From the NCBI GenBank assembly GCA_028278125.1, contig JANQEY010000026.1, positions 1 through 30,007 on the forward strand: 30,007 bases of DNA, read 5' to 3'. Below are positions 6,749 through 15,453 of this stretch, piece after piece. Each line of letters opens with the position of its first letter. Position 1 is the first letter of the stretch. Under the pieces are notes generated by a model, which worked only from the letters and a program-made list of their open reading frames with translations, was not told the origin of the DNA and made no database searches. The stretch is from a bacterium. GTDB lineage: Bacteria; Electryoneota; Electryoneia; Electryoneales; Electryoneaceae. Both the position numbers and the translations under genes were made by a program.

Positions 6749-7744
6749 ATGAAGATTGAGAGGTTTTTAACACTTTTAATTGCTCTACTGCTTGTGATCT
6801 CGATCGGCATCGTCGGTTGTTCGGATGATGATGACGATGATAACGGGATTGACGAAGGGTTTATCGCCGCCGCTGAAGATTTTGAGGGATTCGAGGGATG
6901 GGAGCTGATAGACTATACGATCTATCCTACAGCTCTCGCAGAACTAGGCCCTGCACATGGCGCAAGTGATCCAACTGTCGCTCGTATGATTTACCAGAAT
7001 ACAACCTCGGAAGTTGTTGATGGTGAATATGCCCGTGGTTCTGTGATTGTCAAAGAGACATTCATGTGGGATGAAAATGGCGAGAAAGAACCTGTTGCCG
7101 CAGGAGCATTCCTTGGGATGGTAAAACGTGCCGGTGAATACAATGCGGAATTTGACGGCTGGGAGTATTTTATGCTCGGTGCAGATGGATCAATAGTTGA
7201 CCGAGGTGCAGCCGACCTGGGTGAGTGCCAAGCATGTCATGCAAATGCAAATACGGATTATATCTTTGACCATCCCTCTGAAATGATCTTAGAAGACGGT
7301 GGAGAGTGGGAGTATTTTGAGGATGGAACAACCTGGGAATTGAAAGACAGCCAGGTAGGACCTGATCCGTTACTTGGTGAAGCTCACGGCATAAATGATG
7401 ACCTGATCCGTGATGTTTATCTCTGGCAGCCTGGTGCGATGTACGCTGATGGTCAATTCCCCATCGGTACAACCATCCTTAAGGAAGTATACCAGATGGA
7501 TGGTGATGACAAGGTATATGTCAACGACGGCGCAGGCGCATGGACGGCGATGGTGAAAAGAGGTGGAGATTTTAATCCCGGTCACGGTTCCTGGGAATGG
7601 TTCATGATTAATCCATTAACAGAAGAGGTTATGCGTGGGGGTGACTTAATGGGTGATATGTGCAATACTTGTCATGCCGAGGCCGGTGGTGATGAGGATG
7701 AAGGTGGCGATTATGTCTTCCATCACCCGGATATGGGATTCTAG
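6749..7744 (+). CDS. Lipoprotein with two tandem cytochrome P460-type domains (two heme c sites)
   Basis: A 331-residue lipoprotein: lipobox IVGC (C24), then an acidic DDDDDD stretch, then two copies of a ~130-residue P460-like domain. Each copy shows a H-G pair, a V/I-Y strand, a G-[ST]-x-I-x-KE strand (K102 and K245), an MVKR strand, a GWEYF / SWEWF strand, and a terminal heme site followed by DYIF or DYVF: CQACH (160-164) and CNTCH (305-309). Family members with a lysine-crosslinked heme oxidise hydroxylamine, while others only bind gases; I cannot assign the crosslinking residue. The ATG at 6749 has a strong GGAGGAGG site eight bases upstream and gives a proper lipoprotein leader, so longer starts are rejected. 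It is divergent from the porin/YceI/cytochrome operon, suggesting a common electron-transfer function at the cell envelope. Confidence 0.83.
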   Translation: MKIERFLTLLIALLLVISIGIVGCSDDDDDDNGIDEGFIAAAEDFEGFEGWELIDYTIYPTALAELGPAHGASDPTVARMIYQNTTSEVVDGEYARGSVIVKETFMWDENGEKEPVAAGAFLGMVKRAGEYNAEFDGWEYFMLGADGSIVDRGAADLGECQACHANANTDYIFDHPSEMILEDGGEWEYFEDGTTWELKDSQVGPDPLLGEAHGINDDLIRDVYLWQPGAMYADGQFPIGTTILKEVYQMDGDDKVYVNDGAGAWTAMVKRGGDFNPGHGSWEWFMINPLTEEVMRGGDLMGDMCNTCHAEAGGDEDEGGDYVFHHPDMGF

Positions 7745-7765
7745 CATTAGAACATAGTAAAACTC

Positions 7766-7798
7766 TACCCGGTTCATTTTTTGAGCCGGGTATTTTTT
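7766..7798 (+). terminator. Strong rho-independent terminator
   Basis: TACCCGGTTCA (7766-7776) pairs with TGAGCCGGGTA (7782-7792), one G-T wobble, followed by TTTTTT. It ends the P460-type gene. Confidence 0.9.
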
Positions 7799-7885
7799 AA
7801 TATTTCTGTCAGTAGAGTGATTCATGAAGCCATTTTTTGATTAGATTGTTTCATAAATTATTGGGAAAATAATCCGGGACAACAA

Positions 7886-8380
7886 GTGACCGAAAATAAT
7901 AACGACATAAACATTTCTGAGCAGTTAATCGAAACCTGGCTGATAAACAACCGGGTAAACTTGAGACTGCTGGAGGAGCTTTCCCAGGAAGCACTGGAAA
8001 CGACACTTTCGACTCGTGGCGGACGGACGGTTGGGATGCAGCTGGCACATTGCTGCTGGTTAAGACGGTATAAAATCGAAGCTGCTGATAAAGAGCTTGT
8101 GAAATCTATCCCTGAGATTGGACGGGAAAACGGTCATGATAAAACAGCCCTTGCTGATGGATTTAAGATATCGGGTGATGTTTTTACGGAATTGATAAAC
8201 CAGAGTATAAAAAACGGTGGAAAAGTGAAAGGTTTCAAAAGGGGTATTTTCGCCATGATCGGCTATTTAATTTCCCATGAAGCCCACCATCGAGGGCATA
8301 TTCTTCTTACTTTGAAACAGGCGAAGGTCAAGTTTCCTCCTAACGCTCGTATGGGACTTTGGGAGTGGAATAAAATCTAA
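7886..8380 (+). CDS. DinB-like four-helix metal-binding protein
   Basis: A 164-residue soluble protein of the DinB/YfiT-like superfamily. The pattern of four helices with a metal-binding His triad is visible: H55 in MQLAHCCW at the end of helix 2, and H131 and H135 in ISHEAHHRGHIL near the end of helix 4. Members are metal-dependent, often thiol (mycothiol or bacillithiol) transferases or proteins of unknown role. The start is GTG 7886; the ribosome binding site is weak (CGGGA). No partner is evident, and the VOC gene follows after a hairpin. The specific reaction is unknown. Confidence 0.8.
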   Translation: MTENNNDINISEQLIETWLINNRVNLRLLEELSQEALETTLSTRGGRTVGMQLAHCCWLRRYKIEAADKELVKSIPEIGRENGHDKTALADGFKISGDVFTELINQSIKNGGKVKGFKRGIFAMIGYLISHEAHHRGHILLTLKQAKVKFPPNARMGLWEWNKI

Positions 8381-8386
8381 AGGTAG

Positions 8387-8416
8387 CCCGGATTGCTCGG
8401 TTTTTGAGAATCCGGG
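8387..8416 (+). terminator. Hairpin between the DinB-like and VOC genes
   Basis: CCCGGATT (8387-8394) pairs exactly with AATCCGGG (8409-8416). The following ATTTAATT is a poor U tract, so this is either a weak terminator or a copy of the CCCGGATT palindrome also seen near 15509-15535. Confidence 0.5.
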
Positions 8417-8455
8417 ATTTAATTCAAGCGTAAACAATGAAGAAAGGAAATATTT

Positions 8456-8854
8456 ATGACAGATAAGAAAAAAGTAACCGGTATCGGTGGAATATTCTTC
8501 AAGTGCAAAGATCCAGAAAATGTAAAAAACTGGTACAGGGATAATCTTGGTCTTGACACTAATGAATACGGTTCAATGTTCGAATTTCGACTGGGAGAAG
8601 ATCCGGACAAAAAAGGTTTTTTGCAGTGGAGTACATTCTCGGATGACACAGATTATTTTGATCCGTCAAGTAAAGAATTTATGATCAATTACCGTGTGGA
8701 AAACATAGTTGACCTGGTCGAAGAACTTAAGAGTGCAGGCGTGCAAGTTCTTGACGATATTGCGGAATATGAATATGGCAAGTTTGTCCACATCATGGAT
8801 CCTGAAGGGAACAAGATTGAATTATGGGAGCCGGTTGATGTGGCTTTCGAGTAG
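8456..8854 (+). CDS. VOC (glyoxalase/bleomycin-resistance fold) protein
   Basis: A 132-residue single-module vicinal-oxygen-chelate protein. It shows the N-terminal GIGGIFFKCKDPENVKNWY strand-helix, a central MINYRVENI strand, the VEELKSAGVQV helix, and the C-terminal HIMDPEGNKIELWEP strand (112-126), whose Glu (E122) is the usual metal ligand. Such proteins act as lyases, dioxygenases, isomerases or drug-binding proteins. The substrate cannot be read from sequence. ATG 8456 follows a GAAAGGAAA ribosome binding site. It lies 75 bp after the DinB-like gene on the same strand. Confidence 0.85.
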   Translation: MTDKKKVTGIGGIFFKCKDPENVKNWYRDNLGLDTNEYGSMFEFRLGEDPDKKGFLQWSTFSDDTDYFDPSSKEFMINYRVENIVDLVEELKSAGVQVLDDIAEYEYGKFVHIMDPEGNKIELWEPVDVAFE

Positions 8855-9014
8855 ATGATGATTAGTAAACGGAATTCTTTTCAATTCTTGATATAAGCTG
8901 CACTATTCAGCTCAGGTTTTGCAGAATTTCTGAAACATTATAAGAATATTAAATTATTCATTTCAGCCCTGATTATGGTTTACTTCGCGAAAATCGCTTA
9001 AATTATTATCGTAT

Positions 9015-10220
9015 ATGGGCTCAAGATTCGAAACTCTCGACCGGGATTTTAACTGGCGTACCGGTCAGGTTGATTGGCCGGTAACAACTGCAACCTCCCA
9101 GGGATTATCCGGTGTTATTGCCTGCGAGACCAAGGTGGCGTGGGTAAATCCCAATACCGGTGAACTTTCCTACCGGGGAATACCGATCCAGGACATTGCA
9201 GGTAACGCGTCATTCGAGGAGGTGGCATATCTCCTTGTAGAGGGAAAACACTGGCGCGACCACCCGGAAATATTCCAGTCATTTTGCCGACGTCTTCATC
9301 GTGTTCGCCAAATGCCGATTGAGGTGTTGCAGATCCTCGAACTACAATCCGGTGACACCCATCCCACACGGATGCTCCGTGCAGCAATTTCCGCACTGGG
9401 CTGTCATGATATAATCCCCAACGACGATATCAAGGAAAACCATCGCTGGGAAGATGTCTGGATGATCAGCCAGGTTGCAGCTCTCGTGGGACATATAACA
9501 CGTTTCAGGAAGGGAAGGAAACCCCTTATCTCCGACTATCGCCAGACCCTGGCCAAGGACATGCTCTACATGATCTCGCGGGAAAAACCAACCCGGGAAC
9601 AGGAAGACCTGTTGAATCTATTGTGGGTGCTTTTCGCAGATCATGGTTTGGATGCACCGGCATTTACAGGGATGATAGTAGCCAGCTCCCGTGCAAATCC
9701 CTATTACAACATTGTTGCAGGGTTAAGCGCATTGCGGGGTACGTTGTTGGGAGGGGCAGTAGAACGGATAATCCGGATGTTCCAGGGACTTCGTGATGCA
9801 AACGTTGCCAGGGCCTGGACAGAGGGTATGCTGGCAAAGGGATATATAATTCCGGGTTTCGGTCACCGAATGTTTCGCCAGCAGGATCCGAGAGTGGATA
9901 TAATTAAAAAGGTGATTCCAACATACGCTATTACCGAGGAACAGAAGTTGTCGCTCGAGGTGCTGGAGACTATTGAAGAAACGGCATCTGCGATTCTCAA
10001 TCCGAAAGATGTATACGTAAACATCTATTTTTATTCGGCACTACTGTTTCACTACCTGGGAATAGAACCGGAAATGGCACCATGTTTTTACGCAATCGGA
10101 AGGATGGCCGGCCTGGTTGCGCGTGTCCGTGAATACTTAGCTGATAATCGACTGATTCATCCCAGGGTAAAATATACCGGTGAGCTGAATAAAAAATATT
10201 TAACGTTGGAAGAACGATGA
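9015..10220 (+). CDS. Citrate-synthase-family protein, paralogue 1 (catalytic Asp replaced by Tyr)
   Basis: A 401-residue citrate synthase-like protein. The family condenses oxaloacetate and acetyl-CoA (or close analogues). The first catalytic His region is present as FADHGLDA (H210) and the second as GFGHRMF..DPR (H284). The third motif, normally N-V-D-F-Y-S, reads N-I-Y-F-Y-S (336-341), so the catalytic Asp is Tyr338. The oxaloacetate-loop His of GPLHGGA is Leu (GTLLGGA, 242-248). The C-terminal R-P before the Y-x-G tail is H-P. Ordinary citrate synthase activity is therefore doubtful. Length is near normal. The gene ends in ATGA, its TGA overlapping the ATG of paralogue 2, so the two are translated together. 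The ATG 9015 start has a poor ribosome binding site. Confidence 0.85.
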   Translation: MGSRFETLDRDFNWRTGQVDWPVTTATSQGLSGVIACETKVAWVNPNTGELSYRGIPIQDIAGNASFEEVAYLLVEGKHWRDHPEIFQSFCRRLHRVRQMPIEVLQILELQSGDTHPTRMLRAAISALGCHDIIPNDDIKENHRWEDVWMISQVAALVGHITRFRKGRKPLISDYRQTLAKDMLYMISREKPTREQEDLLNLLWVLFADHGLDAPAFTGMIVASSRANPYYNIVAGLSALRGTLLGGAVERIIRMFQGLRDANVARAWTEGMLAKGYIIPGFGHRMFRQQDPRVDIIKKVIPTYAITEEQKLSLEVLETIEETASAILNPKDVYVNIYFYSALLFHYLGIEPEMAPCFYAIGRMAGLVARVREYLADNRLIHPRVKYTGELNKKYLTLEER

Positions 10221-11335
10221 AGCCATTTCAAAAAGAAATGGAACAGACATATAATCGTGGCATGGAAAGCCTGTTTGTCGGTGAAACTACCATCGGGAAA
10301 ATCGAAGGAAAAGAGGGTAAACTCTGGTATCGAGGTTTCGACGCTGAAGAACTGGCAAAAGTCAGTAATTTTGAGGAAGTATCATACCTCCTTATTCATG
10401 GCGATCTTCCGACAAAATCTCAGTATGACAGGTGGTGTAAAGAATTTGAGCTCTGGCACGAACCACCGGATTCGTCGCTGAAAGTTCTTGAATATCTTCC
10501 GACCGAAACACACGCGTTAAAACTATACCGAACGATGCTGACAATTGCCGCTTGCCATATCCCTGAAGGTGAAAACACCCGTATAGAGGCACAATGGCGA
10601 CGGCCGGCATTAATCCTTGCCTGGTGCTCAACAATTGCAGCGGCAGCTATCTGCCATATACTGGGGAAAGAAGGAAAACCATACAACCCGGATAAATCAT
10701 TTTCTGCAAACTTTCTCGCTCAGGCTTTGGGTAAAGAACCGACGGATGATGAGCTAAAAGCATTTGATGTCAGCCTGATTGTTCAGGCTGAAGACGGAGT
10801 CCATGCCGCGGCGCTGGCAGCGTTGACTGTTATTTCGACAAGGGCGGATCTTGGCAGCGCTGTACTTGCCGGGATGGGAGCCCTCTCGGGCGACCTGCAG
10901 GGTGGAGCCAGCCAGTTTGCTTTCCAAAACCTGGTTCAGCTCAAATCGGTTGAAGAGGCACGGGAATGGGTAGATCAGAAACTGAATGAGCGATACAGGT
11001 TCCCCGGCTTCGGTCACCGGAATTATAAAACTTTTGATCCCCGTGTTCGAATCCTTGAACCTTTCGCTGAAAAACTTCTGACAAAAAATGGCGATCCCCA
11101 TCTCTGGGATATCTACCGGGTAATAAAAGAGAAGGTGGAATCGACACTTGGTAGCAAAGGTGTCTATCTCAACGTAGACGGTATTACGGGGCTGATTTAC
11201 CACGCACTCGGTTTCCCACCTGAGTCTTTTTCAATCCCTTTCGCTTTGGCAATTCAAACCGGCTGGATGGCGCATTGCCTTGAGTATCTGTCCGAAGGTA
11301 AAATGTTTGAGCCGGGCGCGATCTATACCGGTTAA
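10217..11335 (+). CDS. Citrate-synthase-family protein, paralogue 2 (first catalytic His replaced by Asp)
   Basis: A 372-residue citrate synthase-like protein. The second catalytic His is kept in FPGFGHRNY (H267) and the catalytic Asp in LNVDGITG (D321). The first motif, normally A-D-H-E-x-N-A-S-T, reads A-E-D-G-V-H-A-A-A (191-199), so the catalytic His is Asp193. GPLHGGA reads GDLQGGA (225-231), and the terminal R-P is E-P, though GWMAH (349-353) is kept. This is the reverse of the loss pattern in paralogue 1. The start overlaps the previous stop by four bases (ATGA), which suggests equimolar production and possibly a heteromer. In well-studied citrate synthases the catalytic triad sits within one subunit, so simple complementation between subunits is not a given. 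Alternatives are a different acyl-CoA substrate or a regulatory partner. Confidence 0.85.
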   Translation: MKPFQKEMEQTYNRGMESLFVGETTIGKIEGKEGKLWYRGFDAEELAKVSNFEEVSYLLIHGDLPTKSQYDRWCKEFELWHEPPDSSLKVLEYLPTETHALKLYRTMLTIAACHIPEGENTRIEAQWRRPALILAWCSTIAAAAICHILGKEGKPYNPDKSFSANFLAQALGKEPTDDELKAFDVSLIVQAEDGVHAAALAALTVISTRADLGSAVLAGMGALSGDLQGGASQFAFQNLVQLKSVEEAREWVDQKLNERYRFPGFGHRNYKTFDPRVRILEPFAEKLLTKNGDPHLWDIYRVIKEKVESTLGSKGVYLNVDGITGLIYHALGFPPESFSIPFALAIQTGWMAHCLEYLSEGKMFEPGAIYTG

Positions 11336-11501
11336 CAGCTATTATGTGAATTTAACTATCCTGTTTAATATCGATTTCTTATCATGTTGATATACCATCC
11401 AGATAAATTATAAAACCTGGTCAACAATGTTCCTAAAAATTGATTATATTTAATTAATCACTCTGAATCTTAGAGCGACATGAAATATTGCGGATATTTA
11501 C

Positions 11502-13880
11502 ATGAAAAATGGCAGTAAAATATTGTTATTGTTATTGATGGTTATTTGTAGTGTACCCGATGCATTTTCAGATGATTTCTACACACAGTCTGAAGTACTT
11601 TTTGATGACGCAGTATTGCCCTCTATTTATATCACCATTGATCCTGACTCCCTCGACTGGTTACTGGAAGAATGGAACCTGGAAAATCGAAGATACCTTG
11701 AAGCCACTTTTCGGTATGTAAGTCCGGAGATTGATACAACCATTGAATCTGTTGGTTTCAGGCTCCGCGGCAACACATCACGTTATGCGCAAAAAAAGTC
11801 TTTCAAAATATCTTTTGGTGAGTTTGGTGATACCAATCGTTTTTATGGATTGCAACAGATAAATCTCAACGGTGAACACAACGATCCTTGTATAATCCGT
11901 TCGAAGATTTGCTGGGATTTGATGAAAGAGTTTAATGCTCCATCCAGCCGTGCAGCGCATGTAAAGTTATATACAAACCAGGAATACCGGGGATTGTATA
12001 TCCATGTGGAGGAATACGACCGGACTTTCCTCCAGGGCAGGTTTGGTGACGATAATGGTAATCTCTATAAATGTTTATGGCCGGCTGACCTGGAATATAT
12101 TAGCGCGAATCCTGATGATTACAAGTATACTCATGGTGAGCGCAGAGCATACGATCTACGTACAAACAGGGAAGAGGACGATTATACGGGCCTGGCTGAT
12201 TTCATTGACATTTTAAACAACACACCGGTTGATCAATTCCAGGATGAACTGGAAACCTGTTTTAATACCTGGGACTTCCTGCAGGTTCTGGCAACTGAGG
12301 TGACTACAGGCCACTGGGACAACTACTGGTATAATAAAAATAACTTCTATCTCTATCATAACCTGGTGACAGGGAAGTTTGAATATATCCCATTTGACAT
12401 GGACAATACATTTGGAATCTGGTGGGAAATTTTCGGTGACAATGAAGAATGGGGAATCGAATCTATTTATGACTGGGGAAATTTCGGTGATCAGGATCGT
12501 CCACTTGTTGATCACATCCTTTACTTTGATCAATACAGGGACCTCTATTCCTATTTCCATGAGAGAATATTATCAGAAACATTTAATGATATTGAACTCG
12601 AACCATATATAGAGAATCTACGAGAGATAATTGACCAGGCGGCAATGAGTGACATCTACCGTACCCTGGATTACGGTTGGAGTTACCAGGAGTTCCTGGA
12701 TTCCTATGACGAGGCGCTAGGTGCTCATGTTCACTATGGATTATATGAGTTTATCGATACAAGGTATAATGCGTCGATGGATCAGCTGGAGATTGGAGAG
12801 ATTATTCCTTTCTACGTTCATGATCCTGTCCTCCGTTTTAATCCCAATCCGGGTGAAATAGAAGTTGAGGTGGATATATTTGACGATTCCAATCTAACAT
12901 CTGTGACACTATATGTATTCAATGAACCTGATCCTGTCAGCTATGAACTTGAATTTACTGAAGAATTTTTTGACGGGATTGTAGCATACTTTAGATTCAG
13001 CGGTATAATTGGAACAAACCAGGCCGATGGCGCGATAGCATATTATCTGGAAACGGAAGATGAGGATGGTAACATTTCAATAACTCCACGTAGCGCCCCC
13101 GAATCATGGAAATATTTCCGTTTTGAACCTTTAGTGATTAACGAGTTCCTGGCTTCGAACAATACAATCATTGCAGATGAATTTGGAGAATACGACGACT
13201 GGTTGGAGTTGTATAACTGTTCTGATTCACAGGTGTCGCTGGCAGGGTGTTCGATCACTGATGAGCCGGGTGATCCCGACAAATGGTTCCTGCCGGATAC
13301 AGTAATTAATCCCGGTGACCATCTGTTAATCTGGACGGATGGCGATGACGACCAGGGAGATTTGCACACAACGTTCCGACTGGATCGCGATGGTGAATAC
13401 ATCGGTTTGTTCAGGCAGGTTGAGGATGAGTTTATTTTGATTGACAGCCTGTTCTTTGGATACCAGGAGACCGATGTATCTGTTGGACGAATGCCCGGTG
13501 GTACCGGCAACTGGGAATCGATGATACCCTCCCCCGGCTGGCCTAATGGTGAAACAGTAGTTGGTCAAACTTTCAGCTCTGTACCCGAGGATTTTATGCT
13601 GCATCCCAACTATCCCAATCCATTTAACCCGGGAACTTCTATTTCGTATTCATTGGGTAATACTGGTAACGTGAAAATATCGATCTTCAACTTACTTGGA
13701 CAGGAAGTTTTAGAGCTGGTAAATGAATCACAGGAAGCCGGTAATTACAATTATTACTGGAACGGAAACAACTCTGGTGGCTTGCCGGTTTCAAGTGGAA
13801 TATATTTTTACCGGTTAGAAGTTGAAGGAAGAAGTAGTTCTGATTTCACTCAAACACGAAAGATGCTGTTGTTACGTTAA
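11502..13880 (+). CDS. Secreted CotH-kinase-domain protein with lamin-tail domain and C-terminal sorting domain
   Basis: A 792-residue exported protein. A signal peptide (about 1-23) is followed by a CotH domain (about 40-440) with RLRGNTSR...KKSFKI (88-103), LYIHVEEYD (165-173), HWDNYWYNKNNFYLY, and the acidic FDMDNTFG (298-305) typical of CotH protein kinases, where the Asp residues bind metal. A lamin-tail domain follows (about 545-680; INEFLASNN...DDWLELYN). The last ~90 residues are the NYPNPFNPGTSISY...GIYFYRLE...RKMLLLR sorting domain shared with two other proteins in this window. It is therefore predicted to be exported through a T9SS-like route and displayed or released. CotH members phosphorylate proteins in spore coats, but the role of secreted ones is unknown. 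ATG 11502 is directly followed by the Lys-rich leader. Confidence 0.85.
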   Translation: MKNGSKILLLLLMVICSVPDAFSDDFYTQSEVLFDDAVLPSIYITIDPDSLDWLLEEWNLENRRYLEATFRYVSPEIDTTIESVGFRLRGNTSRYAQKKSFKISFGEFGDTNRFYGLQQINLNGEHNDPCIIRSKICWDLMKEFNAPSSRAAHVKLYTNQEYRGLYIHVEEYDRTFLQGRFGDDNGNLYKCLWPADLEYISANPDDYKYTHGERRAYDLRTNREEDDYTGLADFIDILNNTPVDQFQDELETCFNTWDFLQVLATEVTTGHWDNYWYNKNNFYLYHNLVTGKFEYIPFDMDNTFGIWWEIFGDNEEWGIESIYDWGNFGDQDRPLVDHILYFDQYRDLYSYFHERILSETFNDIELEPYIENLREIIDQAAMSDIYRTLDYGWSYQEFLDSYDEALGAHVHYGLYEFIDTRYNASMDQLEIGEIIPFYVHDPVLRFNPNPGEIEVEVDIFDDSNLTSVTLYVFNEPDPVSYELEFTEEFFDGIVAYFRFSGIIGTNQADGAIAYYLETEDEDGNISITPRSAPESWKYFRFEPLVINEFLASNNTIIADEFGEYDDWLELYNCSDSQVSLAGCSITDEPGDPDKWFLPDTVINPGDHLLIWTDGDDDQGDLHTTFRLDRDGEYIGLFRQVEDEFILIDSLFFGYQETDVSVGRMPGGTGNWESMIPSPGWPNGETVVGQTFSSVPEDFMLHPNYPNPFNPGTSISYSLGNTGNVKISIFNLLGQEVLELVNESQEAGNYNYYWNGNNSGGLPVSSGIYFYRLEVEGRSSSDFTQTRKMLLLR

Positions 13881-13928
13881 AATGTTGTCGCGATAACAAT
13901 ACTACAGCTAGTTACTTGTATTGTAGGA

Positions 13929-14020
13929 GGTGTCGTCCCCGACTTGCCTGTCCGCCGAAGCCTTGGCGACCGTGGAATCGGGGCTTGCCCACCAGTGTCT
14001 AAGGCGGGATCCAGTGTCTT
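13929..14020 (+). repeat. Dispersed repeat-like sequence downstream of the CotH gene
   Basis: It begins GGTGTCGTCCCCGAC, nearly the reverse complement of bases 4110-4125 (GGTGTCGTCCCGGAC), and continues with GC-rich imperfect palindromes such as CGCCGAAGCCTTGGCG. I see no gene between 13881 and 14073. Confidence 0.5.
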
Positions 14021-14073
14021 TGGTTTTAAGCACTGAAAATCGGATATTCAGACAAAAGATTATGGAGAATTAG

Positions 14074-14541
14074 ATGATAAATAAATCCCATCATTTCTTG
14101 ACAATCATTTTGAGACCAGCATTCTCCATTTTTTGCATTTCATTCATTCTCTCCATATCCGGCTGTTCAGTCACAAGCTACATGACCGGTAATTTTATTG
14201 ATGGGAAGAGAAGTTATCTGACGGATATTGAATTCAGTGAAATAGACAATAAGCTGAACCAAGGTGATGATATTGTCATCGTTTTTGAAGATGGCACGCC
14301 GTTGGAATGTGAATACATATCAGCAGATGCAGGGAGGAGCATAAATGTCAAGTATGAAAACACCGAGATTGAGGCACTGATATATAAACCGTCTATCCAT
14401 CAAACATTCGATTATCATCAAATAGCCTCTATTTCACGTGTCGACAAACCTTCAACAGGCAGGATAATTCTGACACCCCTGGGTTTGAATATGGATTTCG
14501 CGGCTGCTGCGATTCTGCTAATTGTATCTCAATCTGACTGA
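14074..14541 (+). CDS. Lipoprotein of unknown function
   Basis: A 155-residue protein. The long hydrophobic leader ends in the lipobox SISGC (C31), so it is predicted to be lipidated in the periplasm or outer membrane. The mature part contains a small beta-type domain (DDIVIVFEDGTPLECEY...INVKYENTEIEAL) that resembles an Sm-like or barrel segment only loosely, and a hydrophobic C-terminal stretch (LNMDFAAAAILLIV). I do not recognise a family. The ATG follows GGAGAATTAG, a good ribosome binding site. It is flanked by the repeat at 13929 and a 239-bp AT-rich spacer (14542-14780) in which I see nothing definite. Confidence 0.7.
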   Translation: MINKSHHFLTIILRPAFSIFCISFILSISGCSVTSYMTGNFIDGKRSYLTDIEFSEIDNKLNQGDDIVIVFEDGTPLECEYISADAGRSINVKYENTEIEALIYKPSIHQTFDYHQIASISRVDKPSTGRIILTPLGLNMDFAAAAILLIVSQSD

Positions 14542-14780
14542 ACGTGGCATCTAGACACTATTAAAATAGGGCTTAATTGATATAGTGTTATCATCTAATT
14601 TTTATTAATTGCCTGCCAATCCATACAGTTCACCCCCTATATAATTTAGCGAGGAACACTTCATTGCTATAATTTTCTTTGCCCCCGAGGGCGGTAAGAC
14701 TTGCGGCAGGGTAATTCTGGCGAGATATTTATATCTGTATTTTCCGTGGATGGGATCAGGTTAACAGGACAGGTGTAAAT

Positions 14781-15374
14781 GTGAATTTCTGGAATGAGCG
14801 TATCAAGGAAGACCCGGTTCATGTGACGGTCGCAGACCGTTTACTGAAAGACGAAATCAATGGTTTAACGCCCGGTAAGGTACTGGATTTTGGTTGCGGT
14901 TCGGGTAAAAATGCTCTCGAACTTGCTAAAAACGGTTGGTCTGTTACAGGTGTTGACTGGGAAGAGGAAGCGATTGATAAAGCCCGATCTGATGCCTGGG
15001 AACTGCAACTCGATGTGGAATTTTTCCTTTCCGACCTCACCTTCTGGAAACCGTCCGATAAGTATAACCTGGTAATCTGTACCTATGCTCTTCCTGGAAA
15101 AGAAGGATCAGAAGATGTCCTCAAAATCGCCATGGAAGCGCTGGATGATGGTGGGATTCTGCTCGTCTCTGAATGGGATAAATCGATGGCGGAAAACTGG
15201 AATATTGACGAGGAGGAGATGTTCTCGCCTGAAAGAATTGTCGATCTGCTTTCAGGTATGACTATCGAAAAGGCTGAAGTACTTAATATCAAGGACACCT
15301 TTGGAAAGCATGATCCCCGCGCAAAGGCAGGCCGTGACGCTAATGTCGCGTTTGTCCGGGCGAAGAAGGGGTAG
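14781..15374 (+). CDS. Class I SAM-dependent methyltransferase
   Basis: A 197-residue Rossmann-fold methyltransferase. Motif I VLDFGCGSGKNAL (34-46) binds the SAM methionine part, the acidic end of strand 2 is VTGVDWEEEAI (55-65), motif II/III is FFLSDLTFW, and motif IV region KYNLVICTYAL lies near 93-103, followed by the LDDGGILLVSEW strand. It resembles TehB/small-molecule methyltransferases of about 200 residues. The start is GTG 14781 with AGGACAGGTG upstream. It converges on the AraC-type regulator gene; there is no operon partner. The substrate is unknown. Confidence 0.85.
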   Translation: MNFWNERIKEDPVHVTVADRLLKDEINGLTPGKVLDFGCGSGKNALELAKNGWSVTGVDWEEEAIDKARSDAWELQLDVEFFLSDLTFWKPSDKYNLVICTYALPGKEGSEDVLKIAMEALDDGGILLVSEWDKSMAENWNIDEEEMFSPERIVDLLSGMTIEKAEVLNIKDTFGKHDPRAKAGRDANVAFVRAKKG

Positions 15375-15410
15375 CTTACGCATCGAATTTTGTATAATGT
15401 TTGAACAGAT

Positions 15411-15441
15411 AAATCCAGCTGAATCAGCCGGATTTAGTTAT
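15411..15441 (+). terminator. Terminator-like hairpin after the methyltransferase
   Basis: AAATCCAGCTG (15411-15421) pairs with CAGCCGGATTT (15425-15435) with one A-C mismatch, followed by AGTTATTTT. Confidence 0.5.
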
Positions 15442-15453
15442 TTTAAGGATTGG

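Noticed and set aside
9015..11335. Heterodimer that rebuilds one complete catalytic triad from two subunits
   Set aside because: In known citrate synthases the His-His-Asp triad lies within one chain, so this simple explanation cannot be claimed from sequence.
14542..14780. Possible riboswitch or small RNA upstream of the methyltransferase
   Set aside because: Only a short GCCC-GGGC hairpin is visible and no known riboswitch pattern is present.
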